From positions 9,376,501-9,440,500 of the forward strand of contig CM032133.1 of assembly GCA_018894105.1 (NCBI GenBank): 64,000 nt of DNA. The letters run 5' to 3'. Positions 13,501 to 27,300 of this stretch are shown here, piece by piece. Numbering within the stretch: position 1 is the first letter of the stretch; each line of letters starts with the position of its first letter. The notes beneath the pieces are model-generated. The model was not told the DNA's origin. It made no database searches and was given only the letters and a program-made list of their open reading frames with translations. Made by a program: the position numbers and the translations under genes. This stretch comes from Jacaranda mimosifolia (lineage: Eukaryota; Streptophyta; Magnoliopsida; Lamiales; Bignoniaceae).

Positions 13501-16500
13501 GATTCAGAACTAATTTGATCATACGACTATGGGGTCGATTTGATCATTCTTTAATAACGAGGTTGACTTGATCATTCCTTAATAATTAGTTCAAAACCAA
13601 TTTGGTCGTGTGACTATGGGGTAGATTTGATCGCTCTTTAATGACTGATTCAGAACCAATTTGATCGTATGACTGCGTGTTGACTTAATCATCCTTTAGT
13701 AACGGGGTAGACTGGGTAATTCTTTACTGACTAATTTAGAATAAATTTGATCATACGACTACGTGGTCGACTTGATCATTCTCATAATGGGGTCGACTTG
13801 ATCATGTCATAATAATTGATTAAAAAGTTGATCATGTGACTATGAGGTCGACATGATCATTCCTTAATAACTAACTCAAAACCAATTTGATCATGCGACT
13901 ACAGGGTCAACTTGACCATTCTCTAGTAATGAGGCCGACTTTATCATTCTTTGATAATGGGGTCGTCTTGATCATTCTTTAATAACTAATTTGATCATAT
14001 GACAATAGCGTCGACTTGATCATTTTTTAGTAACGGGATTGACTAGATCATTCCTTACTAACTGATTCAAAACCAATTTGATCATTCAACTATAGTGTCA
14101 ACTTGATGTTTCTTTAATAACCAATTTAGAATCAATTTGATCATACGACCACATGGTTGGCTTGATCTTTCTTTAGTAATGGAGTTGACTTGATCATTCT
14201 GTAATAATTGATTCAAAACTAATTTGATCATGTGACTATGTGTTCGACTTGATCATTCTTTAATATCTAACTCAAATTCAATTTGATCATGCAACTATAG
14301 TGCCAACTTGATCATTGTTTAGTAACGAGGTCAACTTGATCATACTGTGATAACATGGTCGACTTGATCATTCTTCGGTAATAGGGTCAACTTGATCATT
14401 CTTTAATAACTTATGCAGAACCAATTTGTTCATCTGACTTTGCGGTCGACTTGATCTATCTTTAGTAATAGGGTCGACTTGATCATACGTTAATAACTTA
14501 TTCAAAACTAATTTTATCATGCAACTACAGGGTTAACTTTATGGTTCTTTAATGACTGATTCAGAACCAATTTGATCATATGACTACAGGATTGACTAGA
14601 TTATTCTTTAGTAACAGGGTCAACTTTATCATTTTTTAATAACTGATTCAGAACTAATTTGATCATACAATCACGGGGTCTACCTGATCATTCTATAGTA
14701 ACAGAGTCGACTTGATCATTCCATAATAATTGATTCAAAACTAATTTGATCATGTGACTATGGGTCGACTTGGTCATTCTTTAATAACTCACTCAAAATC
14801 GATTTGATCGTACAACTACAGGGTCAACTTGATCATTCTTTAGTAACGAGGTCGACCTGATCATTCTTTGATAACAGGGTCGACTTGATCATTCTTTGGT
14901 AATAGGGTTAACTTGATCATTCTTCAATAACTGCTTCAGAACTAATTTGATTATACGATTACGAGGTTGAATTGATCATTCTTTAGTGACGGAGCTGAAT
15001 TGATCATTCCATAATAATTGATTTAAAACCAATTTGATCATGCGACTAGGGGGTCAACTTGATCATTCTTTAATAACTAACTCAAAACTAATTTGTTCAT
15101 GCGACTATAGGGTCAACTCGATCATTCTTTTGTAATGAGTTCAACTTAATCATTCTTCGATAATAGAGTCGACTTAATCATTTTTTGGTAATGGGTGGAC
15201 TTGATCATTCTTTAATATCTGATTCAGAACCAATTTGATCATATGACTATGGAGTCGACTTGATCATTCTTTAGTAATGGGGTCGACCTGATCATTCCTA
15301 AATAATTGACTCAAAGCTAATTTGATCATGCAACTATGGGGCTGACTTCATCGTTTTTTGATAATTGACCCAGAACCAATTTGATCATACGAATGGGGAG
15401 TCAACTTGATCATTCCTTAATTACTATTTCAAAACTAATTCGATCATGCAACTATGGGATCGACTTCATTATTTTTTAATAACTAATCCACAACTAATAA
15501 CTATCCACGACTACGGGGTCGACTTGATCATCCTTTAATAACTATTCAAAATCAATTTATTCATGCGACTACAGGGTTGGCTTGATCATTCTTTAGTAAT
15601 GAGGTTGACTTGATCATTATTTGATAACGAGGTCGACTTGATCATTCTTTGATAACATAGTTGACTTGATCATTCCTCAATAGCTGATTCAAAACCAATT
15701 TGATCATACGACTATGGGGTAGACTTGATCATTCTTTAGTAACGGGGTTGACTTGATCATGCCTTAATAATTAATTCAAAACTATTTTCATCATGCGACT
15801 ACAGTGTCGACTTGATGGTTCTTTAATGGCTAATTCAGAACTAATTTGATCATACGACTACGAGGTCGACTTTATCATTCTTTAGTAACGAGGTCGACTT
15901 GATCATTCTTTAACGACTAATTCAGAACCAATTTTATCATACGATTACGAGGTTTACTTGATCATTCTTTTATAACTAGGTCAACTTCATCATTCCTTAA
16001 TAATTGATTCAAAACCAATTTGATCATGAGACTATGGGATCGACTTGATCATTCTTTAGTAACTAACTCAAAATCAATTTGATCATGTGACTACATGGCC
16101 GACTTGATCATTCGTTAGTAATGAGGTTGACTTGATCAATCTTTGATAACAAGGTCAGCTTGATCATTCTTTGGTAATGGGGTTGACTTGATCATTCTTC
16201 AATGACTGATTCAAAACCAATTTGATCATACAATTACGGAGTTGACTTGATCATTCTTTAGTAACGGGGTCGACTTGATCATACTTCGATAATAGGGTAG
16301 ACTTAATCATTCTTTGGTAATAGGATGGACTTGATCATTCCTTAATAACTGATTCGGAACCAATTTGATCGCACGACTATAGGGTCAACTTGTTCATTCT
16401 TTAGTAACTGCGTCGATCTAATCATTCCTTAATAATTAATTCAAAACCAATTTTATCATGCGACTATGGGGCTAACTTGGTCGTTCTTCGATAACTGATC

Positions 16501-17575
16501 CAGAACCAATTTGATCATACGACTCGGGGGTCAACTTGATCATTCCTTAATAACTAATTCAAAACCAATTCGAGCATAGGACTACGGGGTCGACTCTATT
16601 GTGTTTTAATAACTAATTTGATTGTACGACTGTAGGGTCGACTTGATCATTCTTTAGTAATGGGGCCAACTTGATCATCCTTTAATAACTAATTCAAAAC
16701 TAATTTGATTATACGACGACAGGGTCAGCTTGATCATTCTTTAGTAACGAGGTTGACTTGATTATTCTTTGATAACGAGGTCTCCTTGATCACTCTTTGC
16801 TAACAGGGTCACCTTGATCATTCCTTAATAACTGATTCAAAACCAATTTGATCATACGACGAGGGGGTCAACTTGATCATTCTTTAGTAACAGGGTCGAC
16901 TTTATCATTCGAATAACTGATCCAGAACCAATTCGATCATACAATTACAAGGTTTACTTGATCATTCTTTAGTAACGGGTTGACTTGATCACTCCATAAT
17001 GATTGATTCAAATCCAATTTGATCATGCTACTATAGGGTCAACTTGGTCATTCTTTAATAAGTAACTCAAAATCGATTTGATCATGCGACTACAAGGTCA
17101 ACTGGGTCATTCTTTGGTAACGAGGTCGACTTGATCAGTCTTTAGTAATGGGGTTGACTTGATCATTCTTTAGTAAGGGGGTGGACTTGATCATTCCATA
17201 ATAATTGATTTGAAACTAATTTGATCATGCGACTATGGGGTTGACTTGATCATTCTTTAGTAACTAACTCGAAACCCATTTGATCATGCGACCATAAGGT
17301 CAACTTGGTAATTCTTATGTAACGAGGTTGACTTGATCATTCTTTGATAATGGGGTTGACTTAATCATTCTTTGGTAACATGGTGGACTTGATCATTCTT
17401 TAACAACTAATTCAGAACCAATTTGATCATACGACCATGGGGTTGACCTAATAATTCCTTAATAATTGATTCAAAACTAATTTTGATCATGCGAGGATGG
17501 GGCTGGCTTGATCATTCTTCAATAACTGATCCAGAACCAATTTGATCATGCGACTATGGGGTCGACTTGATCATT

Positions 17576-18340
17576 CCATAATAATTTATTTAAAACTAAT
17601 TTGATCATGCAACTATGGGGTCGACTTGGTTATCCTTTAATAACTAACTCAAAATTGATTTGATCATGCGACTAAAAGGTCAACTTGATCATTCTTTAGT
17701 AACAAGGTTGACTTGATCATTCTTTGATAATAGGGTCGACTTGATCATTCTTTGGTAGCGAGGTTAACTTGATCATTCTTCAATTACTGATTCAGAACCA
17801 ATTTGATCATATGTGTACAGGGTTGACTTGATCATTCTTTAGTAACGGGGATGACTTGATCGATCCATAATAATTTATTTAAAACTAATTTGATCATGCA
17901 ACTATGGGGTCGACTTGGTTATCCTTTAATAACTAACTCAAAATTGATTTGATCATTCGACTAAAGGGTCAACTTGATCATTCTTTAGTAACAAGGTCGA
18001 CTTGATCATTCTTTGATAATAGGGTCGACTTGATCATTCTTTGGTAGCAAGGTTAACTTGATCATTCTTCAATTACTGATTCAGAACCAATTTGATCATA
18101 TGTGTACAGGGTTGACTTGATCATTCTTTAGTAACGGGGATGACTTGATCGATCCATAATAATTTATTTAAAACTAATTTGATCATGCAACTATGGGGTC
18201 GACTTGATAATTCTTTAGTAACTAACTCAAAATTGATTTAATCATGCGACCAATAGGTCAACTTGATCATTCTTTAGTAACAAGGTCGACTTGATCATTC
18301 TTCGATAATATGGTCGACTTAATCATTCTTTGGTAACGGG
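17576..18340. repeat. 289-bp higher-order repeat, about 2.6 copies
   Basis: The marker CCATAATAATTTATTTAAAA recurs at 17576, 17865 and 18154, exactly 289 bp apart. The blocks between are almost identical over their full length, including private changes such as the 'ggttatccttt' and 'gtgtacagg' variants. 289 bp equals three 59-bp plus four 28-bp units. The third copy fades into ordinary satellite after about 18330. Confidence 0.85.
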
Positions 18341-21300
18341 GTGGACATGATCATTCTTTAATAACTAGTTCAGAACCAATTTGGCCATACAACTATGGGG
18401 TCGACTTGATCATTCTTTAGTAATGGGGTCGACCTAATTATTCCTTAATAATTTATTCAAAACTAATTTGATCATGCGACTACAGGGCAAAGTTATCGTT
18501 CTTTGATAACTGATCCAGAACTAATTTGATCATACGACTAGGGGGTTGACTTGATCATTCCTTAATAACTGATTCAAAACCAATTCGATCATGCAACCAC
18601 GGGGTCGATTTGATTGTTCTTTAATAACTATTCTAGAACCAATTTGATCGTACGACTACAGGGTCAACTTGATCATTCTTTAGTAATGGGGTCGACTTGA
18701 TGATTCTTTAACAATCAATTTAGAAGCAATTCAATCAAACGACTATGGGGTCCACTTGATCATTCTTTTTTAATGGAGTTGACTTGATCATTCCTTAATA
18801 ATTGACTCAAAACCAATTTGATCATGCGACTATAGGGTCAACTTGAACTTTTGTTAATAACTAACTCAAAACCAATTTGATCATACGCCTACAGGGTCGG
18901 CTTGATCATTCTTTAGTAATGAGGTCGACTTGATCATTCTGTGATAACGAGGTCGACTTGATCATTCTTTGGTAACAGGGTTAACTTGGTCATTCCTTAA
19001 TAATGGATTCATAACTAATTTGATCATACCACTACGACCGACTTGATCATTCTTTAGTAATATGGTCGACTTGATCATGCCCTAATAACTTATTCAATAC
19101 CAATTTGACCATGTGACTACAGGGTCGAGTTGATGGTTCCTTAACAACTTATTCAGAACCAATTTGATCATATGACATGGGGTCAACTTGATCATTCTTT
19201 ATAACTAATTCATAACAAATTTGATCATACGATTGTGGGGTTGACTTGATCAATCTTTAGTAATGGGGTCGACTTGATCATTCCTGAATAATTAGTTCCA
19301 AACCAATTTGATCTTGTGACTACGAGGTCGACTTGATCATTCATTAATTACTAAGTCAAAACCAATTTGATCATGCGACTACAAGGTCAACTTGATCATT
19401 ATTTGATAATGGGGTTGACTTGATCATTCTTTGGTGACGGGGTCGACTTGATCATTCTTTAATAACTTATTCAAAACTAGTTTGATGATATGACTACGGG
19501 GTCGACTTGATCACTCCTTAATAATTGATTCAAAACTAATTTGATCATGCGACTATAGGACCGACTTGATCTTTCTTCAATAATTGATTCAGAACCAATT
19601 TGATCGTACAACTACGGGGTTAACTTGATCATTCTTTAGTAACAGGGTCGACTTGATCATTCCATATTAATTGATTTAAAGCCAATTTGATCATGCGACT
19701 ATAGGGTCGACTTGATCATTTTTTAACAACTAACTCAAAATCGATTTGATCATGTGACTACAGGGTCAACTTGATCATTCTTTAGTAATGAGGTCGCTTG
19801 ATCATTCTTTGATAAAAGGGTCAACTTGATCATTCTTTCGTAATAGGGTGGACTTGATCATACTTTAATAATTAATTCAGTACCAATTTGATCATACGAC
19901 TATGGGGTCGATTTGATCATTCTTTAGTAACAGGGTCGACCTAATCATTTCTTAATAATTGATTCAAAACCAATTTGATCATGTAACTACGGAGCCAACT
20001 TGATCGTTCTTTGATAACTGATCCAGAACTAATTTGATGATACAACTAGGGGTCGACTTGATCATTCCGTAATAACTGATTCAAAACTAATTCGATCATG
20101 CGAATATGGGGTCAACTTGATTGTTCTTTAATAACATATCGAGAACTAATTTGATCGTATGACTATGGGGTCGACTTGATCATTCTTTATTAACTAATTC
20201 AAAACCAATTTGATCAAGTGACTATAGGGCCAACTTGATGTTCTTTAATAATCGATTCAGAAATAATTTGATCATACGACTACGGGGTCGACTTGATCAT
20301 TCTTTAACGGAGTTGACTTGATCATTCTTTAATACTTGATTCAAAACCAATTTGATCACGCGACTATGTGGTCGACTTGATTATTTGTTAATAACTAACT
20401 CAAAACCAATTTGATCATACGACTATAATGTTGGCTTGTTCATTCTTTAGTAATGAGGTTTACTTGATCATTATTTGATAACGAGGTCGACTTGATCTTT
20501 CTTTGATAACAAGGTCGACTTGATCATTCTTTGGTAATAGGGTCGACTTGATCATTCCCTAATAACTGGTTCAGAACCAATTTGATCGTACAACTACGGG
20601 GTTGACTTAACTATTCTTTAGTAATAGGGTCAATTGGATCATGCCTTAATAACTGATTCAAAACCAATTTGATCAAGTGATTATGGGTCAACTTGATGTT
20701 CCCTAATAACCGATTCAGAACTAATTTGATCATGTGACTACGGGGTCAACTTGATCATTCTTTAATAATAGGGTCGTCTTGGTCATTCTTTAATAATTAA
20801 TTCAGAACAAATTTGATCATACAATTTCGAGGTTGACTTAATCATTCTTCGGTAATAGGGTTGACTTGATTATTCTTTAATAACTAACCCAAAACCAATT
20901 TGGTCATGTGGCTATAGGGTCAACTTAGTCATTCTTTAGTAATAGGTCAACTTAATCATTATTTGATAACGGGGTCGACTTTATCATTCTTTGGTGACGG
21001 GATCGACTTGATCATTCTTTAATAACTTATTCAAAACCAGTTTGATTATATGACTATGGGGCCGACTTGATCATTCTTAAGTAATGGGGTCGACTTGGTC
21101 ATTCCTTAATAATTAATTCAAAACCAATTTGATCATGTGACTACGGAGCTAACTTGATCATTCTTTAATAACTGATTCAGAACCAATTTGATTATACAAC
21201 TATGGCATCGACTTGATCATTCTTTAATAAATGATTCAAAACCAATTTATCATGTGACTACAAAGTCGAATTGATCATTCTTTAATAACTAATTATGAAC

Positions 21301-22850
21301 CAATTTGATCATACGACTATAGTGTCCACTTGATCATTCTTTCGTAATCGGGTTAACCTGATCATTCTGTAATAATTGACTCAAAACCAATTTGATCATG
21401 TGACTATGGGGTCGACCTGATCAGTCTTCAATAATTAACTCAAAACCAATTTGATCATATGACTACAGGGTCGACTTGATCGTTCTTTAGTAACGAGGTT
21501 GACTTGATCATTCTTTGATAATAGGGTCGACTTGATCATTCTTTGGTAACGGGTTCCACTTGATCACTCTTTAATAACTAATTAAGAACCAATTTGATTA
21601 TACGACTACAGGGTCGACTTGATCATTCTTTAGTAACGGGGTCAACTTGCTCATTTCTTAATAACTGATTCAAAACCATTTTGATGTGCAACTACGGGGT
21701 AAACTTGATTGTTCTTTAATAACTGATTCAAAACTAACTTGATCGTGCGACTAAGGGGTTGACTTGATCATTCTTTAGTAACAGGGTCGACTTGTTCATT
21801 CCTCAATAACTATTTCAAAACCAATTTGAACATGCGACTACGGGGTTGACTTGATCATTCTTTAATAAATGATTGAAAATCAATTTGATCATGTGACTAT
21901 GGGGTCAACTTGATCTTTTTTATTAATTGATTCAGAGCCTATTTGATCATACGACTACGGGGTTGACTTGATCATTCTTTAATAACTAATTCAGAACTAA
22001 TTTGATCATACGACTACGGATTCGACTTGATCATTCTTTTGTAACTTCCTTAATAATTGATTCAAAATCAATTTGATCATGCGACTATAGGGTCGACTTG
22101 ATCGTTCTTTAGTAACTAACTCAAAATCAATTTGATCATGTGACTACATGAACGACTTGATCATTCGTTAGTAACAAGGCCAACTTGATCAATCTTTGAT
22201 AACAGGGTCGACTTGATCATTCTTTGCTAATGGGTTCGACTTGATCATTCTTTAATAAGTGATTGAGATCCAATTTGATCATAAGACTACATGGTTGACT
22301 TGACCATTCTTTAGTAATGGGGTCGACATGATCATTCCCTAAAACTGATTCAAAACCAATTTGATCATGTGACTACGGGGTCAACTTGATCATTCTTTAG
22401 TAACGAGGTCGACTAGATCTTCTTTAATAACTTATTCAAAACCAATTTGATCATGTGACTATGTGGTCGACTTGATCATTCTTTAATAACTGATTCGAAA
22501 CCAACTTGATCATACGACTGCGGGTCGACTTGATCATTCTTTAATAATAGGGTCGATTTGTTCACTGCTTAATAACTTATTCAAAACTAATTTGATCATG
22601 AGACAACGGGGTCGACTTGGTCATTCTTTAATAATGATTCAAAATCAATTTGATCATGCAACTATGGGATCAACTTGATATTTTTTAATAACTGATTCAG
22701 GACCAATTTGATCATATGACTTCGAGATTGACTTGATCATTCTTTAATAACTGATTCAAAATCAATTTGATCATGCGACTACGGGGTCGACTTGATCATT
22801 CTTTAATAACTGATTCAAAATCAATCTGATCATGCGAATATGGGGTCGAG

Positions 22851-23880
22851 TTTTTGGTTGTTGTGCTTCTGCAACGCTGCCGATAGCTGAGCTGATGTTG
22901 GGCAAATATTTGATCACTTATCATCTGTATTGGTTGTGGCATTGCCAAGTTTTCCACCTGCTCTAGCTAGGAAGTTGGTCCGGCCATATTTTGCTCTTGT
23001 TGAGGGTGAGGGAGAGGAGTCAAAGATCTTCTGGCCTTATCCCTTTTGGAAACTGCTCACCTCGTGTTTCTCTTTTCTCAGGTTACGGACTTTAATTCCC
23101 ATAGATGGTGCTAAATAATGCTGGCTTGCTGAGGGGCCATTGGCTAAGGCAATCCAATGTTCAATTCGGTACTTTATCGACTAGAAATGAGAGCGGCAGA
23201 GTGAGGGCTTGAGTGATAATGAACATTCCTTGTTGAAGGGTGGCTATGGGATATTTATATGCTTTTTTGAGAGGTTAATATGTCAATGATATCCTTGCTT
23301 ATACAGATAGAGCCTTTATCCTTAGTTAAGGGCCATTAGGTCTTCTTCCTTCTATATACTTTTTTAAGTGGCTCTTCCTCATACTCTTCAGGACATTATG
23401 GTACAAAGGAGGCGCACACTACTCTGGTTTTGCATGATGGTGGTACAAGAGAGGGCACGCACCATGGAGGCACACCGACATTCAGAGCATTTAATGCAGC
23501 AGAGAGATGGTTGTGCCGCATTAAATGCGACTGTGACTGGTGGCATAGGACTGCTTTATATTGCTTCGATTGACCTCTTGCAGTCGAGATGTTTCCTCAT
23601 CTGTCAGTTATCTGTGCACACTGTAGTCGAGATGATGGAATTCTGTTGGATTCAAAGACCTTTCTGGCTGAGGGACGAATGGTCCTTCTGGAGCTAGACG
23701 ACCACACTCTAGTCGAATAGATGGGAGCTAATAGTCATACTTGAAGAATATCCTAATGAGGATTTGGGCCTAATCAATGTCCTGGTCGACCATTAGTGGA
23801 CTGGGCTTGTTAAGCTATCCTCCATCATGTTGTTTACCTGATTGACTGTTGGTTGGGCATGTTGGGCTATCCCATATCAA
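22851..23880. other. unclassified non-repetitive fragment next to the satellite
   Basis: The satellite stops abruptly at about 22850 and is followed by about 1 kb of more balanced base composition. A 62-codon open frame (22930-23118) and a 109-codon open frame (23368-23697) occur, but I recognise neither, and they carry no clear domain. A TATA-like 'gatatttatatgc' (about 23250) and a closing 'gggctatcccatatca' (about 23863-23878) would fit the end of an old LTR. No partner LTR, primer site or target duplication was found. I regard it as a probable retroelement remnant of unknown family, with a non-coding gene-flank fragment as the alternative. Confidence 0.35.
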
Positions 23881-24345
23881 TATGTATGTATATATAATTT
23901 TATAAATAATAAATAGTATTTAACATATATCAATTTGTTATGCATTTTATAAATATGAAATTATTTAGTTTTGATAATTTTATATATATGTATGTTATAA
24001 ATAATTATTTATAAATAGTATTTAATATATATATATATAAATATGCTACATATTTCATAAATATAAAATTATTTAATTTTAAATTAAACAAAAGAAAAAG
24101 AAATTATATATATATGTATATAGAAATATTTTTATATGCATATATATATTATGCATATATGTATTTATATAATTTTTTATATACATATAATTTTATATAT
24201 ATGTATGTATACATAATTTTATAAATATTAGATAGTATATAATTTATATAAATATGTTATGTATTTTATAAATGTATAATTATTTAATTTAGATTAAATA
24301 AAAGAAAAAGAAAAATATAAGGATATAAAATAATTATATATATAT
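23881..24345. repeat. AT-rich region with three diverged repeat copies
   Basis: Three diverged copies of an AT-rich block occur at about 23890-23965, 23995-24090 and 24205-24310. Each reads 'aattttataaat', then 'agtattta' or similar, then 'atgttatgtattttataaat', then 'attatttaattt'. The last two are followed by 'aaacaaaagaaaaagaaa'-like sequence. They are interspersed with (TA)n runs. There is no coding potential. Confidence 0.55.
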
Positions 24346-27300
24346 ATATCAGGATATTTTCATCCATGTAATGTAAAATTCAACTCAAATAAACAGAAGG
24401 GGCCAGTGAGCCACAATTTAAAAACATAAGACAACATTTCAACCTTTCTTTTTTTTTTTTTTTTTTTATCACAGAGAGATAAATTAGTCCATTTCATATT
24501 TCACATGCGGTTAAAAAGATTTTAGCCCCCTTTTCCATATCAAATCTGAAATTATTCTCTAGAAATGGGAACATTCACCGAGTAGCTAGCCAATTATATT
24601 GAACATATTACTGGGCCCTGGCTAGTTTGCCGCAAGGTGTACTAGTCCATTGAGTTCTCATAAAACTCCATCTTTTAATACACAAGGAGACCCCTTTGTT
24701 CGAGCAAGTCAATCCTTTGCCATGGATTATGTTGATCAATTAATTTGTAGTGCACTCACAGCCAGCACAAACTAAAAATAATAATAATAATAAACTTGGG
24801 AAGCTCATTTGGTTTCTTTATTTTAATTTAACATTTTATCTTGTATTAAATATACAGTAAATATGTAACTTACTTTTTTAAACACACATTTAATTTGTGA
24901 AAATTATATCTACTTAATATTTATTTTCGATTTGAAATATTTAATGTAAAGTACATTAAGATAAGGGAATCAAAATTCTTTAATTAGAGTGCGGGACTTA
25001 GTTTGGCAACTTTGGCAAGATATTCATTAATTAGTGCACAATAAATGCTAGAGAGTAAAGACCTTAGCGAATAGCGAATAATGTATAATACAGCTTACTG
25101 AAATGCAAAATATAGATATTTTTCGTTCCATAAAGTGGTAGCTCTGCTCTATAATCAGTATAAAGAAGTATAGATACTACGGAAGGTGGAAGAAAATGAT
25201 GGCCCCAACTTGCAGTTATATCTCAGAAAAAAAAAAAAAAAAAAAAGAAGGATTCCTGATCAGTAGGACCGAGATTATACCTAGCGCAAGTATGGCAACT
25301 TTGAGCTGTATTCTCCAGAGCTAGCATGCATCCCCCAGTTAGAATGGTAATTACTTTAACTAACACTACGAATAAATCACATTGTCAACACTGCAAATTA
25401 ATAACACGAGAATTTTTTATCATTTGTCATTATCAATAAATTCGTGGTGACACGTACGCAATAATAATTTATTAATTATAATATTTTCCTCATCCATTCT
25501 ATAATTGTATTTCTGCATTCACTAAGTACTCATTAATTTTACATATATCATTAATTATGAATTGTTACAATTTTGGCAACCAAAATTCTATTATTTTAAA
25601 ATTTGTTATTATAATATAAATAAGAATTATCAACGCGATACGATGAATAACAACTTTAATACTATCACTTAATATTTTATTATTAAAATGATGTTTGAAA
25701 AGTATAATGACAAATTTGTTATGACTGTGGCTCGTTGACTTCTCACATAATTAATTCATCTCTACATAGGTTGAGAGAGTGTTCAGTACTTGCCTTCCTA
25801 CGGGAGATGACTACCTACGGCTATTTGTGGATTTTGATAAAAATTATAAAAAATTTCATAAATGAAAAAATTAATACTAAAATTCATAAAAATTTTAATA
25901 ATTTAAATAATTTTTAAAATTAAAAAATTATTATATATAACATAGCATATTTAATTATGTATTACAATAAAAATATTAAAACATATAAAATATATAAATA
26001 TAAATATTAATAGAACTTCACAATTTTCCCAAAGAATTCTTCATTTAATGTGGTTCCTACAAAAATATATGTAATTAATTAGGAAAAAAAGTTATTTTTT
26101 ACAATCACATATATTTTAATATTACTTTAAAAATATATGATGTTAAATTAATAAATTAATTAATTTTTAACGGATAGTGGGTACCCGCAAGGACAGAGAT
26201 CATAATCGGAGGTCAATTTTGATTCCATCCCCACAGGGAGAAATTTCTCCCATATCTCCCGTTGCGGGGAATTCCCCATAGATACCTGTAGGAATGTATA
26301 ATTTTGACATACTTATTTTTGATAGGATCTAACACATCTAAAGGGGCTGGCCCAATCAATTGTTGGGAATTATAAAATTAAGTACATTCGCGGAGATGTT
26401 TGATGTTATAATTCAATTAATTCTTTTAATATGCCTATGTGTATAAATATAAAATAAAAAGTACAAATAAATGAAATTCTACCCAAAAAATGGTAAAGGA
26501 GAGAATAGACTTTTTTTTTTTATAATTTTATTAACAACTAAATGAGAAATGACAATATCTTATATATAACAAAATTGTAATATTTCTTTCTTTTATTTTT
26601 TAAAACCATATTATATATATATATATATATATATATAAACCTTCTTCTATCTCTGAAATAGAAGTTATAACACTAAGTTTTAAATATACCAAATTTATCA
26701 TTTTACTTATTCTATATATTCAATAAATTACATGTTCAAATAACCACTTTTTATTCCAAAATTTCTCTTATCATAAGAGATAAGCACAATATATATGTTA
26801 ATAACTTACTTTTGAATGTTTTTTTCCTGTAACCTGACTATGAATTTTTTAACTTACGTAATTATTATATTAATAATTATGCAAATTTTAAATGTATATC
26901 TTAAATGTATTTTAATTTTTAATATAATAAATGTATAAATAATATAATTACTAAAAAAATATTTTATACGTGTGAAAACTGAAGTGCAAAACAACTGCTT
27001 GTCCATAACATAATTAATAAGTTAGAAGAATTAATTCTGTTCAAGTCAGTGTTGTGTTTGTAGAATTGGATAGTGTTATTAACCTCAATTTTGCCACTTG
27101 AGAAATTAATTAAATACATGCTACTAGATATATATAAATAAAAATAGTTAGATAACTTTATTTATAAGTGTCCAGAATTTGTTCATATATACTACAAAAT
27201 AAGATAGTCAAACATTCAATTCAAATTCAAATTAAAAACTAATTTTTCCTTTCATTTATGATTTTCTAATCTAATAGTTATTCATCACCTCTTTTTAAAA

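Larger units (their letters stand above)
3279..22850. repeat. 19.6-kb tandem satellite built of 28-bp and 59-bp units
   Basis: The whole stretch consists of two interleaved units. The short one is 28 bp, a GGGGTCGACTTGATCATTC core followed by a TTTAGTAAC-like tail; for example, starts at 5892, 5920 and 5948 are 28 bp apart. The long one is 59 bp: the short unit followed by a 31-bp block of the type TGATTCAAAACCAATTTGAT plus 'catgcgactac' (for example 5948 to 6007). The 31-bp block itself resembles a diverged short unit (TTGATCAT followed by 'gcgac'), so the 59-mer looks like an old dimer. Most units carry the palindromes GTCGAC and TGATCA or close variants. Copies are commonly 80-95% alike by eye, mostly differing by transitions. 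No gene, transposon end or long reading frame interrupts it. Confidence 0.95.

Noticed and set aside
3279..22850. Regular short repeats reminiscent of a CRISPR array
   Set aside because: There are no unique spacers between constant repeats. The units are directly adjacent and diverged, no cas genes occur, and the setting is a plant nuclear genome.
23368..23697. 109-codon open frame beginning MALPHTLQDIM
   Set aside because: No recognisable domain or motif, and it lies in a probable retroelement remnant. Not enough to call a gene.
24449..25246. A retroposon bounded by the T run (24449-24467) and A run (25227-25246)
   Set aside because: No target duplication at the ends, no internal RNA polymerase III boxes that I could recognise, and no coding sequence. 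Chance homopolymers are more likely.
26180..26290. Possible MITE or hAT-like terminus ('gggtacccgc' to 'gcggggaattcccc')
   Set aside because: No convincing inverted partner or target duplication could be found on either side, so no element could be bounded.
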